A stretch of 47,569 nt of DNA from Paenibacillus ottowii (GCF_006874425.1 NZ_VIJZ01000020.1:1-47569); one strand, 5' to 3'. Shown: positions 17,301 to 25,094, numbered from the stretch's first letter. Made by a program: numbers and translations. The notes: generated by a model not told the origin, from the letters alone.

Positions 17301-17417
17301 TTAAACCCACATTGCTCTAGTGATTATAACCAACAAAATAAAGAGCACTAAAATCGCTCCTGTAGAAGTCCACATACCACCAACCGGAGTTGGAGTTGTG
17401 TTGTCACATCCACACAT
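17301..17417 (-). CDS. YjcZ-like small membrane protein, 38 residues
   Basis: Starts MCGCDNTTPTPVGG and continues with WTSTGAILVLFILLVIIT, one membrane segment. This Gly/Cys-rich head followed by an ILVLFILLVII helix is the pattern of the YjcZ-type sporulation peptides of Bacilli. AGAAGG lies 8 nt before the ATG and a strong terminator follows. A clear paralogue with an identical core (WTSTGAILVLFILLVIIT) is at 28960-29088. Below the usual ORF cut-off. The spore-related role is inferred from family membership. Confidence 0.85.
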   Translation of the reverse strand: MCGCDNTTPTPVGGMWTSTGAILVLFILLVIITRAMWV

Positions 17418-17501
17418 AGCTTAAACCTTCTTTACTTGTTGTGCACCTTAATATATGTATCCATTCGTATTGTGGCAGGGCATTCAAGAAAGCAAAACGA
17501 A

Positions 17502-17530
17502 GGCTCACACCAGATAAACCAGCAGAGCCC
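17502..17530 (-). terminator. Probable terminator of the 38-residue membrane peptide gene
   Basis: On the minus strand GGCTC...GAGCC with partial inner pairing, followed by TTCGTTTTGC. Begins 8 bp past the stop codon at 17538. Confidence 0.5.
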
Positions 17531-17537
17531 CAAAGTT

Positions 17538-17654
17538 TTATTTAAGGATTAATGTTAAGATAATTACCAACAAAACAAACAGTGCCAGAATAACAGTTAT
17601 CAACGTCCAAACTTTCCTGGCAGCCTTCCCGGAACCTCTTCCAATTTCCCTCAC
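17538..17654 (-). CDS. Small basic membrane peptide, 38 residues
   Basis: GTG start at 17654 with AAGGAGG 8 nt upstream. A basic head (REIGRGSGKAARKVW) is followed by one long hydrophobic helix (TLITVILALFVLLVIIL) ending in Lys. Not homologous by eye to the YjcZ-like gene next to it, but of the same size and orientation. A basic head plus membrane helix would also fit a toxin-like or sporulation peptide; no antisense RNA signal was found. The ribosome site and the clean frame support a real gene. Confidence 0.65.
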   Translation of the reverse strand: MREIGRGSGKAARKVWTLITVILALFVLLVIILTLILK

Positions 17655-17799
17655 ACGTTACGCCTCCTTATTTACTCATAGGTTATGCGAGGAATTGTTT
17701 AGGGAATGGATTTATGGGTAAACAAAAACACACCGGCAGCAAGTTAAGCTACATTGAAACTCCCGTCCAATTTCCTTTCCAAGTGTCAGCACCTTAAAA

Positions 17800-17829
17800 C
17801 AAGAAAAGACGAGCCAGTTGAAGCTCGCC
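17800..17829 (-). terminator. Probable terminator downstream of the YmaF-family gene
   Basis: On the minus strand GGCGAGC pairs with GCTCGTC around an 8-nt loop, followed by TTTTCTTGTTTT. About 75 bp past the stop of the gene at 17905-18303. Confidence 0.6.
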
Positions 17830-17904
17830 ATTATTACTATTGATTTTAAATTGTTTGACCAAATACACTGTACTCATAAGAGTCGAATCTTCAGTAGTCT
17901 GTGG

Positions 17905-18303
17905 TTAATATCGACACTCTTTCTCATCTCCAGTATTTCCACTGTACCTATGGGCATGAGGAATGCTACCGTTTACTGTTGTATACCCTTCAAAATGATG
18001 GTAATGCCCACCGCATGCCAAGTGAATGGCTGGTCCTGTAGTTCCTCTAATTAAATGCGTATGTTGATCGTTAAATGATGTTTCTGCATAATAATTATGA
18101 ACATGCGGAACACCACTTGGAGCTGGTTCTGTTACTCCAGCGTAATGGTGACAGTGTCCCACATCAAATGATGTGTTCCCTTTAAAAGGATGTACGTGAA
18201 CATTAACTGGTCTACCGTCCCACGAACTAATAAAAAGCTTATGGGAATGGTTAGAATCAGAATCACCGGAATGAACAACAAAACCTGTTATTGGTATTTC
18301 CAT
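17905..18303 (-). CDS. YmaF-family histidine-rich protein
   Basis: 132 residues. Built from repeated HxHx(F/Y)xGxT-like units (HVHPFKGNTSF, HCHHYAGVTE, HVHNYYAETSF, HYHHFEGYTT, HAHRYSGNTG), the pattern of the YmaF family. The many HxH pairs suggest metal binding, but no biochemical role is established to my knowledge. AAGGAGG lies 9 nt before the ATG at 18303; a TTG one codon earlier is less likely. No signal peptide or membrane segment. Near the spore-type small genes. Confidence 0.85.
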   Translation of the reverse strand: MEIPITGFVVHSGDSDSNHSHKLFISSWDGRPVNVHVHPFKGNTSFDVGHCHHYAGVTEPAPSGVPHVHNYYAETSFNDQHTHLIRGTTGPAIHLACGGHYHHFEGYTTVNGSIPHAHRYSGNTGDEKECRY

Positions 18304-18439
18304 CAATAGCCACCTCCTTTATCAACTGCCATATACTATGAAAGGGGTAGTGTAAGTGTTCAAAAGGTTATTTGAGTTGAATTGGTTTCCATATTCGGGT
18401 GGGTGGCAACAGACTGTCAGAGCGTATGTGTTCTCTCTG

Positions 18440-18703
18440 CTGTTCCCGGATGCAGCGTTTGAGAAATTTACAGGTTCAAAAACCGCAGATACTTCTCATA
18501 CCAAATAGGTAATATTTTCCATTCAGGCTGAAAGCAGAGAAGAAGTAGATGCCTTTATTCACAAAGTAGAACTTGCCGGAGGAAACATGTTTGGCAAGGC
18601 GAGTGAAATTGACGGCTGGATGTACGGTGCAGGATTTGCTGACCTGGACGGTCACCGCTGGAACCTCCTGTACATGGATGAGAGCAAAATGCCGAAACGC
18701 TAA
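18440..18703 (+). pseudogene. VOC (glyoxalase/bleomycin-resistance) family protein, truncated, with a nonsense codon
   Basis: One frame reads FEKFTGSKTADTSHTK-stop-VIFSIQAESREEVDAF, then GGNMFGKASEIDGWMYGAGF and a DLDGHRWNLLYMDESKMPKR end. This matches the C-terminal two thirds of small VOC proteins, where Glu-Val stands in place of stop-Val, so TAG probably came from GAG. The conserved N-terminal strand of the fold is not found upstream. No promoter or ribosome site. Non-functional. Confidence 0.8.
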
Positions 18704-18744
18704 TATGAAAACGCCGGTCACCTGCTTAAGTCACTGGCGTCCCC

Positions 18745-18913
18745 CTATAGTCTCATATCTGTAATCCAAGCCAAAATTGTTATTTTTTGTGTGGTTGATG
18801 CCATTTCATGCCCTAGCATGCCTTGGAACCTCTAAAGGCACTCCGTTATCAAGCAATTGGCATGCATATGTTCGGCGAAGACGATGGGGATAGACCTTTG
18901 CCTCGATAAGGCA
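18745..18913 (-). pseudogene. Tyrosine recombinase (phage-type integrase) C-terminal fragment, frameshifted
   Basis: One frame reads AKVYPHRLRRTYACQLLDNG and continues VPLEV, the HxxR box of tyrosine recombinases. The next frame continues GMLGHEMASTTQKITILAW, the LLGHxxxxTTxxY box, and then stops. A +1/-2 shift separates them, and the catalytic Tyr position reads Ile. A remnant of an integrase gene, 0.4 kb from the 3' end of tRNA-Leu, a common integration site. Confidence 0.85.
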
Positions 18914-19252
18914 TTAATCTTCTATTGAGGGGCTGTACGTCAATTCAACTACTCCCCGATGTGGTAATCTTCCCCTCATTAACATTTCATTTTAATCATG
19001 ACCGAACATACAGTCTATATTAAAAAAGATATCCACGTCGAAAATTAAAACAATATTTCATTGAATGCCACATATTTGTGGATTAGAGAGCTACTTTGCT
19101 TAAATAACTGCGTGGGTATGCCCATATGTATATGGAGAAACTAGCCGCGCATGTCAAAGCTATGTGAAAATCCACAAGTTTGTCCCCCATTCGTCCCCCA
19201 AAAGCGGAAAAGTCCTTGCTTCCTGTGATATGGGTGTGATGATCTCAATATC
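18914..19252. other. Non-coding stretch between integrase remnant and tRNA-Leu terminator
   Basis: About 340 bp without a gene. It contains GTCCCCCATTCGTCCCCCA (about 19181-19199), whose complement resembles the end of an integrase coding region (WGTNGGQ), so this may be more debris of the same element. No second copy of the tRNA 3' end was found here. Confidence 0.4.
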
Positions 19253-19290
19253 TAAAAAAGCAAAGAACCCTTGAATATAAAGGGTTCTTT
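19253..19290 (-). terminator. Terminator of tRNA-Leu
   Basis: On the minus strand AAAGAACCC pairs with GGGTTCTTT around an 11-nt AT-rich loop, then GCTTTTTTAG. Starts 15 bp past the tRNA 3' end. Confidence 0.85.
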
Positions 19291-19304
19291 GCTTTAAACT
19301 AGTA

Positions 19305-19390
19305 TGCCGAGGACCGGGATCGAACCGGTACGGTAGTCACCTACCGCAGGATTTTAAGTCCTGTGCGTCTGCCAATTCCGCCACCCCGGC
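19305..19390 (-). tRNA. tRNA-Leu (anticodon UAA)
   Basis: 86 nt. Acceptor stem GCCGGGG pairs with CCTCGGC, discriminator A, anticodon stem-loop GGACTTAAAATCC with anticodon TAA, a long variable arm of the class II type, and the T-loop GGTTCGATCC. CCA is not encoded (TAC follows). Reads UUA leucine codons. Confidence 0.97.
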
Positions 19391-19634
19391 AAGCATTTAG
19401 GAACGCTATTTTACACTTACTTGTTCTTGTGTTACAAGTATCTGAGAAGCATGCTTATCGAAATGTTCTCGCTATGTAAATGTCGTTCAACCGGGCACCA
19501 ACTTATAATACGACAATTTCATCTAATTGTAAAGTGTTTTTTCAAAAAAAAATAAATTTTCTTTTTGTATAACTTGTGCACATTTGATCTACACTAATAA
19601 ACGTCTTTCCAAACCACCAGAAGGGGTGTTACGA

Positions 19635-19793
19635 ATGCGTGAAGGTATGATTCCAACTGTTCTTGGGACGGTAGTATCGGCTTCAGGCGCTGTGTTGCTG
19701 AGCAGTAAGTACAAACTTGCAGCTACAGGCATTCTCGGTTTCGGATTGGCTCATGTTGTTCTGGGAGCGATTGATTTGATTGAGCATCGCTAG
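19635..19793 (+). CDS. Small hydrophobic protein, 52 residues
   Basis: Starts at the ATG at 19635 (AAGGGG 8 nt upstream); the frame is open further upstream but without a ribosome site. The protein has a short head (MREGMIPTVLG) and two hydrophobic stretches (VVSASGAVLLSS and ILGFGLAHVVLGAIDLI), so it is probably a small two-helix membrane hairpin. A terminator follows 14 bp after the stop. Not recognised; resembles the asparagine/glycine-poor small membrane proteins common in Paenibacillus. Confidence 0.75.
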   Translation: MREGMIPTVLGTVVSASGAVLLSSKYKLAATGILGFGLAHVVLGAIDLIEHR

Positions 19794-19806
19794 TTGTTTG
19801 GAAAGT

Positions 19807-19840
19807 ACCGGGCGGGATTTATCCTTCCCGGTTTATTTTA
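19807..19840 (+). terminator. Terminator after the 52-residue membrane protein
   Basis: ACCGGG...CCCGGT with partly paired interior, followed by TTATTTTAT. Confidence 0.75.
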
Positions 19841-19918
19841 TAAGCGTTTAAGACGAAGCATAAGCGTTTATGTAAAGTGTAGAATCTGATCATGCCTAAG
19901 AAGGAGCGTGAATGTGCT

Positions 19919-20110
19919 ATGAAAAAACATAACTCTGATAATAAGAGTCATACTGACGATCGAATCGAACATAAACAATCTCTGGATCAGCGTGAACCAG
20001 GATTTGATCGGCTTCCTGACACTAATGTCAATCCACCTGCAGCTACCGATATGATTGATGAAGCCGTAGACCGGGGAATAGACAAGTTGCGCAAAGATTT
20101 TACAAAATAA
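19919..20110 (+). CDS. Small hydrophilic protein, 63 residues
   Basis: Highly charged and probably unstructured (MKKHNSDNKSHTDDRIEHK...), with a C-terminal amphipathic stretch (MIDEAVDRGIDKLRKDF). Start chosen at 19919, 12 nt after AAGGAG; an ATG nine codons upstream has no ribosome site. Composition resembles small spore-core or stress proteins, but no SASP signature is present. Function unknown. Confidence 0.7.
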   Translation: MKKHNSDNKSHTDDRIEHKQSLDQREPGFDRLPDTNVNPPAATDMIDEAVDRGIDKLRKDFTK

Positions 20111-20142
20111 AGCATGAATTATAGGTCACAGGTTGTTAAGTA

Positions 20143-20295
20143 TCACTTGAAGATAAGCATGATCCAACCAATAATTGAGATCCACAGCACAATGCTGATG
20201 AAGAGTCCGCACAAGAGACCAAAAGAAAAATTACCTTCGCTCTTCGGCATAGCACTGCCAATTTTCAATCTAAGCTTCATTTGATTCCAGTTCAT
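20143..20295 (-). CDS. Small membrane protein, 50 residues
   Basis: Starts MNWNQMKLRLKIG, then one hydrophobic helix (FGLLCGLFISIVLWISIIGW) near the C terminus. GGAGGGGG lies 4 nt before the ATG. Faces away from the gene at 19919-20110. Below normal ORF cut-offs. Not recognised; the ribosome site and clean frame support it. Confidence 0.7.
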   Translation of the reverse strand: MNWNQMKLRLKIGSAMPKSEGNFSFGLLCGLFISIVLWISIIGWIMLIFK

Positions 20296-20395
20296 AGAAC
20301 CCCCTCCTTAAGTTCTATTTCGGAATATGAAGCTTATTTTTGTAGACCTATAGTCATGTTTTTATAAATAAAAAAGGGGTTTTTGTCCTATCATC

Positions 20396-20725
20396 TCATC
20401 CTGAGCGTGGCAATAGAATTACAATTACCCCTACTAGACAAATCAACCCACCAATAAAATCGTACAAGTCGGGTGTCTTTTTATCAATCCACCAGCCCCA
20501 TGCAATGGAAAGAATAATAAAGACACCTCCATATGCTGCATATACACGTCCAAAGGAGGAGAAAACCTGAAAGGTAGCAATGACTCCATAGATCGCTAAA
20601 ATCACGCCGCCGCAAAGTCCGACATACCATGTCTTGCCTTCACGAAGCCACTGCCAGATCAAATATCCACCTCCGATTTCAGCAATGCCTGCCAAAATAA
20701 AAAGTAAAGCTGCCTTTAACACCAT
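20396..20725 (-). CDS. YnfA/UPF0060 family membrane protein
   Basis: 109 residues, four membrane helices. Family signatures are AGIAEIGGGYLIWQWLREGK in the first helix region and GRVYAAYGGVFI further on, with a WGWWIDKKTPD loop. UPF0060 proteins are small integral membrane proteins of the drug/metabolite-transporter type; substrate not established. Two co-directional small genes lie around it, but gaps suggest separate transcription. Confidence 0.93.
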   Translation of the reverse strand: MVLKAALLFILAGIAEIGGGYLIWQWLREGKTWYVGLCGGVILAIYGVIATFQVFSSFGRVYAAYGGVFIILSIAWGWWIDKKTPDLYDFIGGLICLVGVIVILLPRSG

Positions 20726-20761
20726 TTCACATCCTAATTTTTTTGACTTTCAGTCATCTCA

Positions 20762-20944
20762 TTAAAGCAATCGACCTATAATAATAATTAAGGCAATTAG
20801 GCCAACCAGAATAAGCAGATTACTGACCTGACGCCATAGGCTAGAAGCTCCCTCGGAGTGAAGCTTCCGCTGATTGGCATCAAAGTTTGCTTTGGTTCCC
20901 TCAGCATCTGCTGGGCTAGAAAATGGTCTGTGTTCTTCATTCAT
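20762..20944 (-). CDS. Small tail-anchored membrane protein, 60 residues
   Basis: Hydrophilic N-terminal half (MNEEHRPFSSPADAEG...) and a single C-terminal helix (LLILVGLIALIIIIGRLL), so it is probably anchored by its tail. AAGGAGG lies 7 nt before the ATG. 36 bp upstream of the YnfA-like gene and co-directional, so the two may share a transcript. Not recognised. Confidence 0.75.
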   Translation of the reverse strand: MNEEHRPFSSPADAEGTKANFDANQRKLHSEGASSLWRQVSNLLILVGLIALIIIIGRLL

Positions 20945-21302
20945 ATGAAGGCCTCCTTTTTCAATCCAATGTAATCATACCAAACTTTTCCGTCAATTTC
21001 GCGTTGCATTTATGCTTATTCTTTACGGGAATTTCCAAACACAGGTTCATAGGTGTGAAATGTGCAAATCATATGTCGATATTTCACTGAATATAAAGTA
21101 TGATGGCGAATCATGGTAGAGTGGGTATTTAGACGCCTTTCATTGCAGGACGGTAGTTATGGTATAATTTAGTCAACTTGTTCAAGATCATAACCATGAA
21201 CACAACAGGTTACTCACCCTGTCATAAAAATGCATCTAAGAAAATCCACATCCGCGGTTACAACCTGCATATTCTGTTTGTAGACCCAGGAGGAGGATAC
21301 GG
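20945..21302. other. Divergent intergenic region upstream of the mannanase unit
   Basis: No gene. Contains an extended -10 promoter (21160-21168) reading towards the 92-residue membrane protein, and a small inverted pair around GTTATGGT/ATCATAACC (about 21155-21195). No other motif recognised. Confidence 0.5.
21160..21168 (+). promoter_or_regulatory. Extended -10 promoter
   Basis: TGGTATAAT, an extended -10 element (TGn plus a perfect TATAAT) without a good -35. It would start transcription near 21175, about 130 nt before the gene at 21303. Confidence 0.5.
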
Positions 21303-21581
21303 ATGTCCCCTATTTTTGTAGCTAGTTTAATGATAATGGGTATCTTTTTATTTCAGGCAGCCATCATTTTAGGCATCATACAGTGGGTTTCTAAACGTAC
21401 CCGCCGTCCAGCACAAACCAAAATGTACCTTACAATGGGTTTGCTTGTTTCACTAGTTGGCTTTCTTGTATGGAACAACTGGATGTACTCGCAAGAACTT
21501 AATGGGTGGACCATGATTAGCCTGGTAGTGATCACGATTAGCGCCTACATACAACTTAGAAAACAAAAAGAAAAATCTTAA
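21303..21581 (+). CDS. Small multi-helix membrane protein, 92 residues
   Basis: Three hydrophobic segments (IFVASLMIMGIFLFQAAIIL, YLTMGLLVSLVGFLVW, MISLVVITISAYI) and a basic tail (QLRKQKEKS). AGGAGGAGG lies 6 nt before the ATG. Only 30 bp separate it from the mannanase gene, so the two are probably co-transcribed; a functional link is not known. Not recognised. Confidence 0.75.
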   Translation: MSPIFVASLMIMGIFLFQAAIILGIIQWVSKRTRRPAQTKMYLTMGLLVSLVGFLVWNNWMYSQELNGWTMISLVVITISAYIQLRKQKEKS

Positions 21582-21611
21582 CCCTATTACCAGCATCAAA
21601 GGAGGAGCGCC

Positions 21612-22643
21612 ATGAAATCTCACTCAACACGTTTTTGGTTACAGAGGGTGCTACTGCTAATGCTTGTTTTACTCTTCAGTGTCTCTCAACAATCGTTCAT
21701 TGTTGCCGACGCTGCACCGCCGATTAATGCTCATGCCTCTGCCAAAGCCAGGCAATTACTTGCTTACCTAACCAATGTACCAGATGGTATGCTAATCTCC
21801 GGACAGCATGATTACTTAGAGGCTCCGGATGAACAAAATAACAAACTGCAGCAAATCAGCGGACAATATGCAGGACTTCACGGCTATGAGTTTGGAGGGC
21901 TGGCTAATCAGTCCCGTACTGCCCTACGAGAGCAACGTCAGCGTGTTGTGAATAGTGCTATCCAATGGAGCCAGGACGGCGGAATCGTAGCTATCACCTT
22001 TCATCAGGCGTTGCCGGGCAAACCAAAAACATGGAAATACGTACAAGCCAAAATTACTCAGGATGAATTTAATCGTTACATTACGCCGGGAACTCCGCAA
22101 TATAAACAGCTCATCGCCGATTTGGACGAGGTGGCGCTGTCCCTTAAAACTTTACGGGACGCAGATGTGCCCGTTTTATGGAGACCCTATCATGAGATGA
22201 ACGGCAACTGGTTTTGGTGGGGGAACAAACAAAATTACGCTAAGCTGTGGAATCTGATGTATGATCGATTCGTACATGTCCATCATTTAGATAACCTGTT
22301 GTGGGTCTGGAGCCCCAATGCTCCAAACGCATATAGCACTCCCTATAATCTGTCCTTTCCAGGCATTAACCGGGTAGATGTGCTTGCAGCCGATATCTAT
22401 AATAATGATTACAAATCCTACTACTACACTGATTTATTAAAGCTTGCACAGGGCAAGCCTATGGGAATTGGAGAAAGTGATATTCTGCCAAGTGCGAAGG
22501 TGCTACAGAAGCAGCCAGCCTGGGCCTATGCCATGACATGGGGAAAGGAACTGTCGACAACCAATTCACAGGCAACCATCAGACATTTTATGAATCAAAA
22601 TAATATAATTACACGAGATCATCTCCATGAGTCTCTGCGTTAA
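21612..22643 (+). CDS. Secreted GH26 beta-mannanase
   Basis: 343 residues: signal peptide (about 1-34, hydrophobic VLLLMLVLLFSVS, cleavage near VADA-A) and one glycoside hydrolase family 26 domain, without a carbohydrate-binding module. Acid/base Glu195 in WRPYHEMNGNWFWWG and the nucleophile Glu288 in MGIGESD are in their family contexts. GH26 enzymes mainly cleave beta-1,4 links in mannan; other specificities exist, so mannanase is the most likely but not a proven activity. GGAGGAG lies 7 nt before the ATG. Terminated by a very strong hairpin. Confidence 0.93.
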   Translation: MKSHSTRFWLQRVLLLMLVLLFSVSQQSFIVADAAPPINAHASAKARQLLAYLTNVPDGMLISGQHDYLEAPDEQNNKLQQISGQYAGLHGYEFGGLANQSRTALREQRQRVVNSAIQWSQDGGIVAITFHQALPGKPKTWKYVQAKITQDEFNRYITPGTPQYKQLIADLDEVALSLKTLRDADVPVLWRPYHEMNGNWFWWGNKQNYAKLWNLMYDRFVHVHHLDNLLWVWSPNAPNAYSTPYNLSFPGINRVDVLAADIYNNDYKSYYYTDLLKLAQGKPMGIGESDILPSAKVLQKQPAWAYAMTWGKELSTTNSQATIRHFMNQNNIITRDHLHESLR

Positions 22644-22688
22644 AAAAAGCTTGCACTTTGCTACTAGAGCGGAGTGCAAGCTTTTTTT
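22642..22688. terminator. Bidirectional terminator between mannanase and the 71-residue gene
   Basis: A 16-bp perfect stem, AAAAAAAGCTTGCACT with AGTGCAAGCTTTTTTT, 15-nt loop. A- and T-runs on both sides let it end both the mannanase transcript and the convergent gene at 22711-22926. Confidence 0.92.
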
Positions 22689-22710
22689 CATACCTAGCCA
22701 AATAAGCTTT

Positions 22711-22926
22711 CTAACTATTTCTGATTACCTCTTCAAGATCTAGATCGGCATACGCCTCTTCACCAAGATGTACGGATACAATGGTGTAGATCCGCTTGGT
22801 TAATCTGGACATCAGCCGATCACCTAGTGCTACGGAATATTCTTCCCGAAAATCCCCAATCTTGTGAAAACCGCTGGACATATGGATGTACAAGTTGCCT
22901 CTACGTGTTTTACCATGTACCAACAT
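22711..22926 (-). CDS. Hypothetical protein, 71 residues
   Basis: Starts at the ATG at 22926, with GGAGG 7 nt upstream (a TTG one codon earlier is not needed). Begins MLVHGKTRRGNLYIHMSSG and contains basic stretches and an acidic tail (ADLDLEEVIRNS); no membrane segment. Not recognised. The good ribosome site and shared terminator support a real gene. Confidence 0.7.
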   Translation of the reverse strand: MLVHGKTRRGNLYIHMSSGFHKIGDFREEYSVALGDRLMSRLTKRIYTIVSVHLGEEAYADLDLEEVIRNS

Positions 22927-23039
22927 CAAATCTCCTCCTACGTGACCAACCTAATTTCCCTGTTACTTCTATATCGGTCAGAACAAGATAGGATATAAGT
23001 CCCTGGTATCCTTCTTTCGTTTCAGTGGGGAGTGCACGT

Positions 23040-23076
23040 AAACGAAACGGACCTGTCAATGTTATGACAGGCCCGT
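23040..23076 (-). terminator. gldA terminator
   Basis: On the minus strand CGGGCCTGTCA pairs with TGACAGGTCCG around a 6-nt loop, then TTTCGTTT. About 35 bp past the gldA stop. Confidence 0.85.
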
Positions 23077-23109
23077 CTTTGTAAACCTATTTTTCTGATT
23101 AGAGAGAAA

Positions 23110-24213
23110 CTAGTCTTGATAGGATTCAGCAATCGCATTTGCTGCGATAATTGCATTATACACATCATCAGGGCTAACTGGGAACGGCATGTTGATCATC
23201 GTATCATTCGATGCACAAGCAGCTTCAGCTACCTGACGCCATTCGGCCTCAACAAATTCCTCTACACCCAGATCACGAAGTGTTAATGGAAGACCTACAT
23301 CCTTAACCAGCTTAATCACGGTTTCCAGCTCTTCTTTTGGTGAGTTTTCCAATACCAGCTGAGTTAACAAACCAAAAGTAACCTTCTCACCATGTTGTGC
23401 TTTGTGAAGTGAAGGAACAGCCGTCATACCATTATGAATAGCATGTGCGGCTGCCAATCCACCTGATTCTGCTCCGACACCGCTCAGATAAATGGTCGCT
23501 TCGATCGTATCCTCAACCGCACGAGTATATACTTTACGATCCACTGCACGCTTTGCCTTCACGGCATTTTCCAGCAATGTATCATAACAAAGGCGAGCAA
23601 GTCCCAGACCTGTAGTGGAAGGCTTGTTCAGCACCAGATTGTCCCCATTGGCTTGATAGCAGGCACGAGCTTCAAAATAGGTTGCCAGTGCATCACCGAT
23701 ACCAGCTGCGAAGAAGCGTGCAGGTGCCGCTGCCAAAATACCTGTATCCGCAAGTACTACATCCGGATTCGTAGGCAGGAACAAATATTCATCAAAGGAG
23801 CCATCCTTCTTGTAAATAACCGCAAGCGCGGTACAAGGGGCATCTGTAGAAGCAATCGTTGGAAAAATAACAACAGGCAGCTTTTCATAGTATGCTGTTG
23901 CCTTGGCAGTATCCAGCGTTTTTCCCCCGCCAATCCCTATAATAATGTTCGAACCATGTTTGCGTACTAAATCACGGTTACGATTAATCTCTTCTTTTGT
24001 ACATTCATATTGAAATTTCTCAAATACTACCTGGTTGCCAGCTGCTTCAATCGAAGCCCCAGCCTCCTTTTGGGCTCTTTCAAGTATGAACTCATCGCAA
24101 ATAACATAGGCCTTATCGCCATAATCCTTAATGTAGTCATTTAACGACGAGAGCAGATTTTGTCCAGAAATAAATTTCTTGGGTGAAGTAACGGACCTTA
24201 CAACGTTTGCCAT
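23110..24213 (-). CDS. gldA: Glycerol dehydrogenase (zinc, NAD-dependent)
   Basis: 367 residues, full length. Oxidises glycerol to dihydroxyacetone with NAD. The Rossmann-type GIGGGKTLDTAKA loop binds NAD; the zinc ligands Asp174 (GIGDALAT), His257 (AAAHAIH) and His274 (KAQHGEKV) sit where they do in Bacillus-type GldA. GAGGAGG lies 7 nt before the ATG. It appears monocistronic, with its own terminator. No dihydroxyacetone kinase or glycerol transporter is nearby. Confidence 0.96.
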   Translation of the reverse strand: MANVVRSVTSPKKFISGQNLLSSLNDYIKDYGDKAYVICDEFILERAQKEAGASIEAAGNQVVFEKFQYECTKEEINRNRDLVRKHGSNIIIGIGGGKTLDTAKATAYYEKLPVVIFPTIASTDAPCTALAVIYKKDGSFDEYLFLPTNPDVVLADTGILAAAPARFFAAGIGDALATYFEARACYQANGDNLVLNKPSTTGLGLARLCYDTLLENAVKAKRAVDRKVYTRAVEDTIEATIYLSGVGAESGGLAAAHAIHNGMTAVPSLHKAQHGEKVTFGLLTQLVLENSPKEELETVIKLVKDVGLPLTLRDLGVEEFVEAEWRQVAEAACASNDTMINMPFPVSPDDVYNAIIAANAIAESYQD

Positions 24214-24346
24214 GTAAATTCCTCCTCAGCTTTGACTCATACTCAAATTAAAAAATCTTTGGGCATGTGACCCCTTAACTATAAACCTCTTTTCACATTA
24301 TTAAAAGGCTTATTATGGAATATTTTATGAACAAATTGTGTATCTA

Positions 24347-24895
24347 TTAAACTTGAAGACTCGAACTCCATTCAGAGTACAAGATGCCCATCATGATGCG
24401 ATCATAATTGTGACCATCACGGAGAACAGCGGAACGAACTCTACCCTCAAGCTGAAACCCTGCCTTCTCATAGGTACGGATCGCTTGGGTATTGTACTCA
24501 ATCACATCCAAGCCGACCCGATTTAAATTTAGCTCATAAAACGCATAACGAAGAATGAGGCGCACAGCTTCAGCTCCAAACCCCTTGCCACGGTAGTCTG
24601 AAGTACCTATACCTACTGCCAGCTGCCCGCAGCGATTATTCCACTCAATCCCATGTATAGCAACAAATCCGATTAAGACATCATCTGCCAACGTCCTTAA
24701 TCGAAAATAAACCTCGTTAGAGTTAGGAGATCCTTCTGACTCCATCTGTTTCAATGTGTAAGGAATCGCCAAATCCGTATCTACATTGCGCAAATACTTC
24801 GCATCCTCACCCCATTTGAACATCACTTCAGCATCTTCTTCCCTGACTGCGGCCAGTTTTATTCGTTCCCCGTAAAATAAATTTTCGATTTTAAT
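24347..24895 (-). CDS. GNAT family N-acetyltransferase (RimJ/RimL-like), probably started at a rare codon
   Basis: About 182 residues if started at ATT (24895). The only ATG/GTG in frame (24823-24826) would remove the conserved first strand and helix, which are intact upstream: IENLFYGERIKLAAVREED, the usual L.GERI.LR....ED pattern. The frame upstream reaches a stop (TGA) nine bases before the ATT, and neither ATG, GTG nor TTG lies between. AGGAG is 10 nt before the ATT and 7 nt before an ATC. The acetyl-CoA loop is GTSDYRGKGFGAEA. Substrate unknown. Either a rare start is used or the strain carries a start-codon mutation. Confidence 0.8.
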   Translation of the reverse strand: MKIENLFYGERIKLAAVREEDAEVMFKWGEDAKYLRNVDTDLAIPYTLKQMESEGSPNSNEVYFRLRTLADDVLIGFVAIHGIEWNNRCGQLAVGIGTSDYRGKGFGAEAVRLILRYAFYELNLNRVGLDVIEYNTQAIRTYEKAGFQLEGRVRSAVLRDGHNYDRIMMGILYSEWSSSLQV

Positions 24896-25060
24896 GATCC
24901 TTCAGCTCCTAGTATGAATTGTGTACCGTGTTTTCTCTTATTCTTTTCAGCTATCCAATGTCTGCGATACAAGCTCATCCTTATGAATTCAATGTTTAAA
25001 TTTTACAAAATAATCATCCCCAACACAACCAAATCATTACAATTGTCATGGTGCGATACA

Positions 25061-25087
25061 CAAAAAGACCTTGCGGCTGCAAGGTCT
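25061..25087 (-). terminator. Terminator of the KAS III-like operon
   Basis: On the minus strand AGACCTTGC pairs with GCAAGGTCT around a 4-nt loop, followed by TTTTTGTG. Begins 8 bp past the stop at 25095. Confidence 0.9.
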
Positions 25088-25094
25088 CCTATCT

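Noticed and set aside
18476..18721. Minus-strand 81-codon frame over the VOC remnant
   Set aside because: Antisense shadow; the plus strand carries recognisable VOC motifs.
19181..19199. Repeat of GTCCCCCA as a possible attachment site
   Set aside because: No matching copy was found near the tRNA or elsewhere in the window, so no att pair can be claimed.
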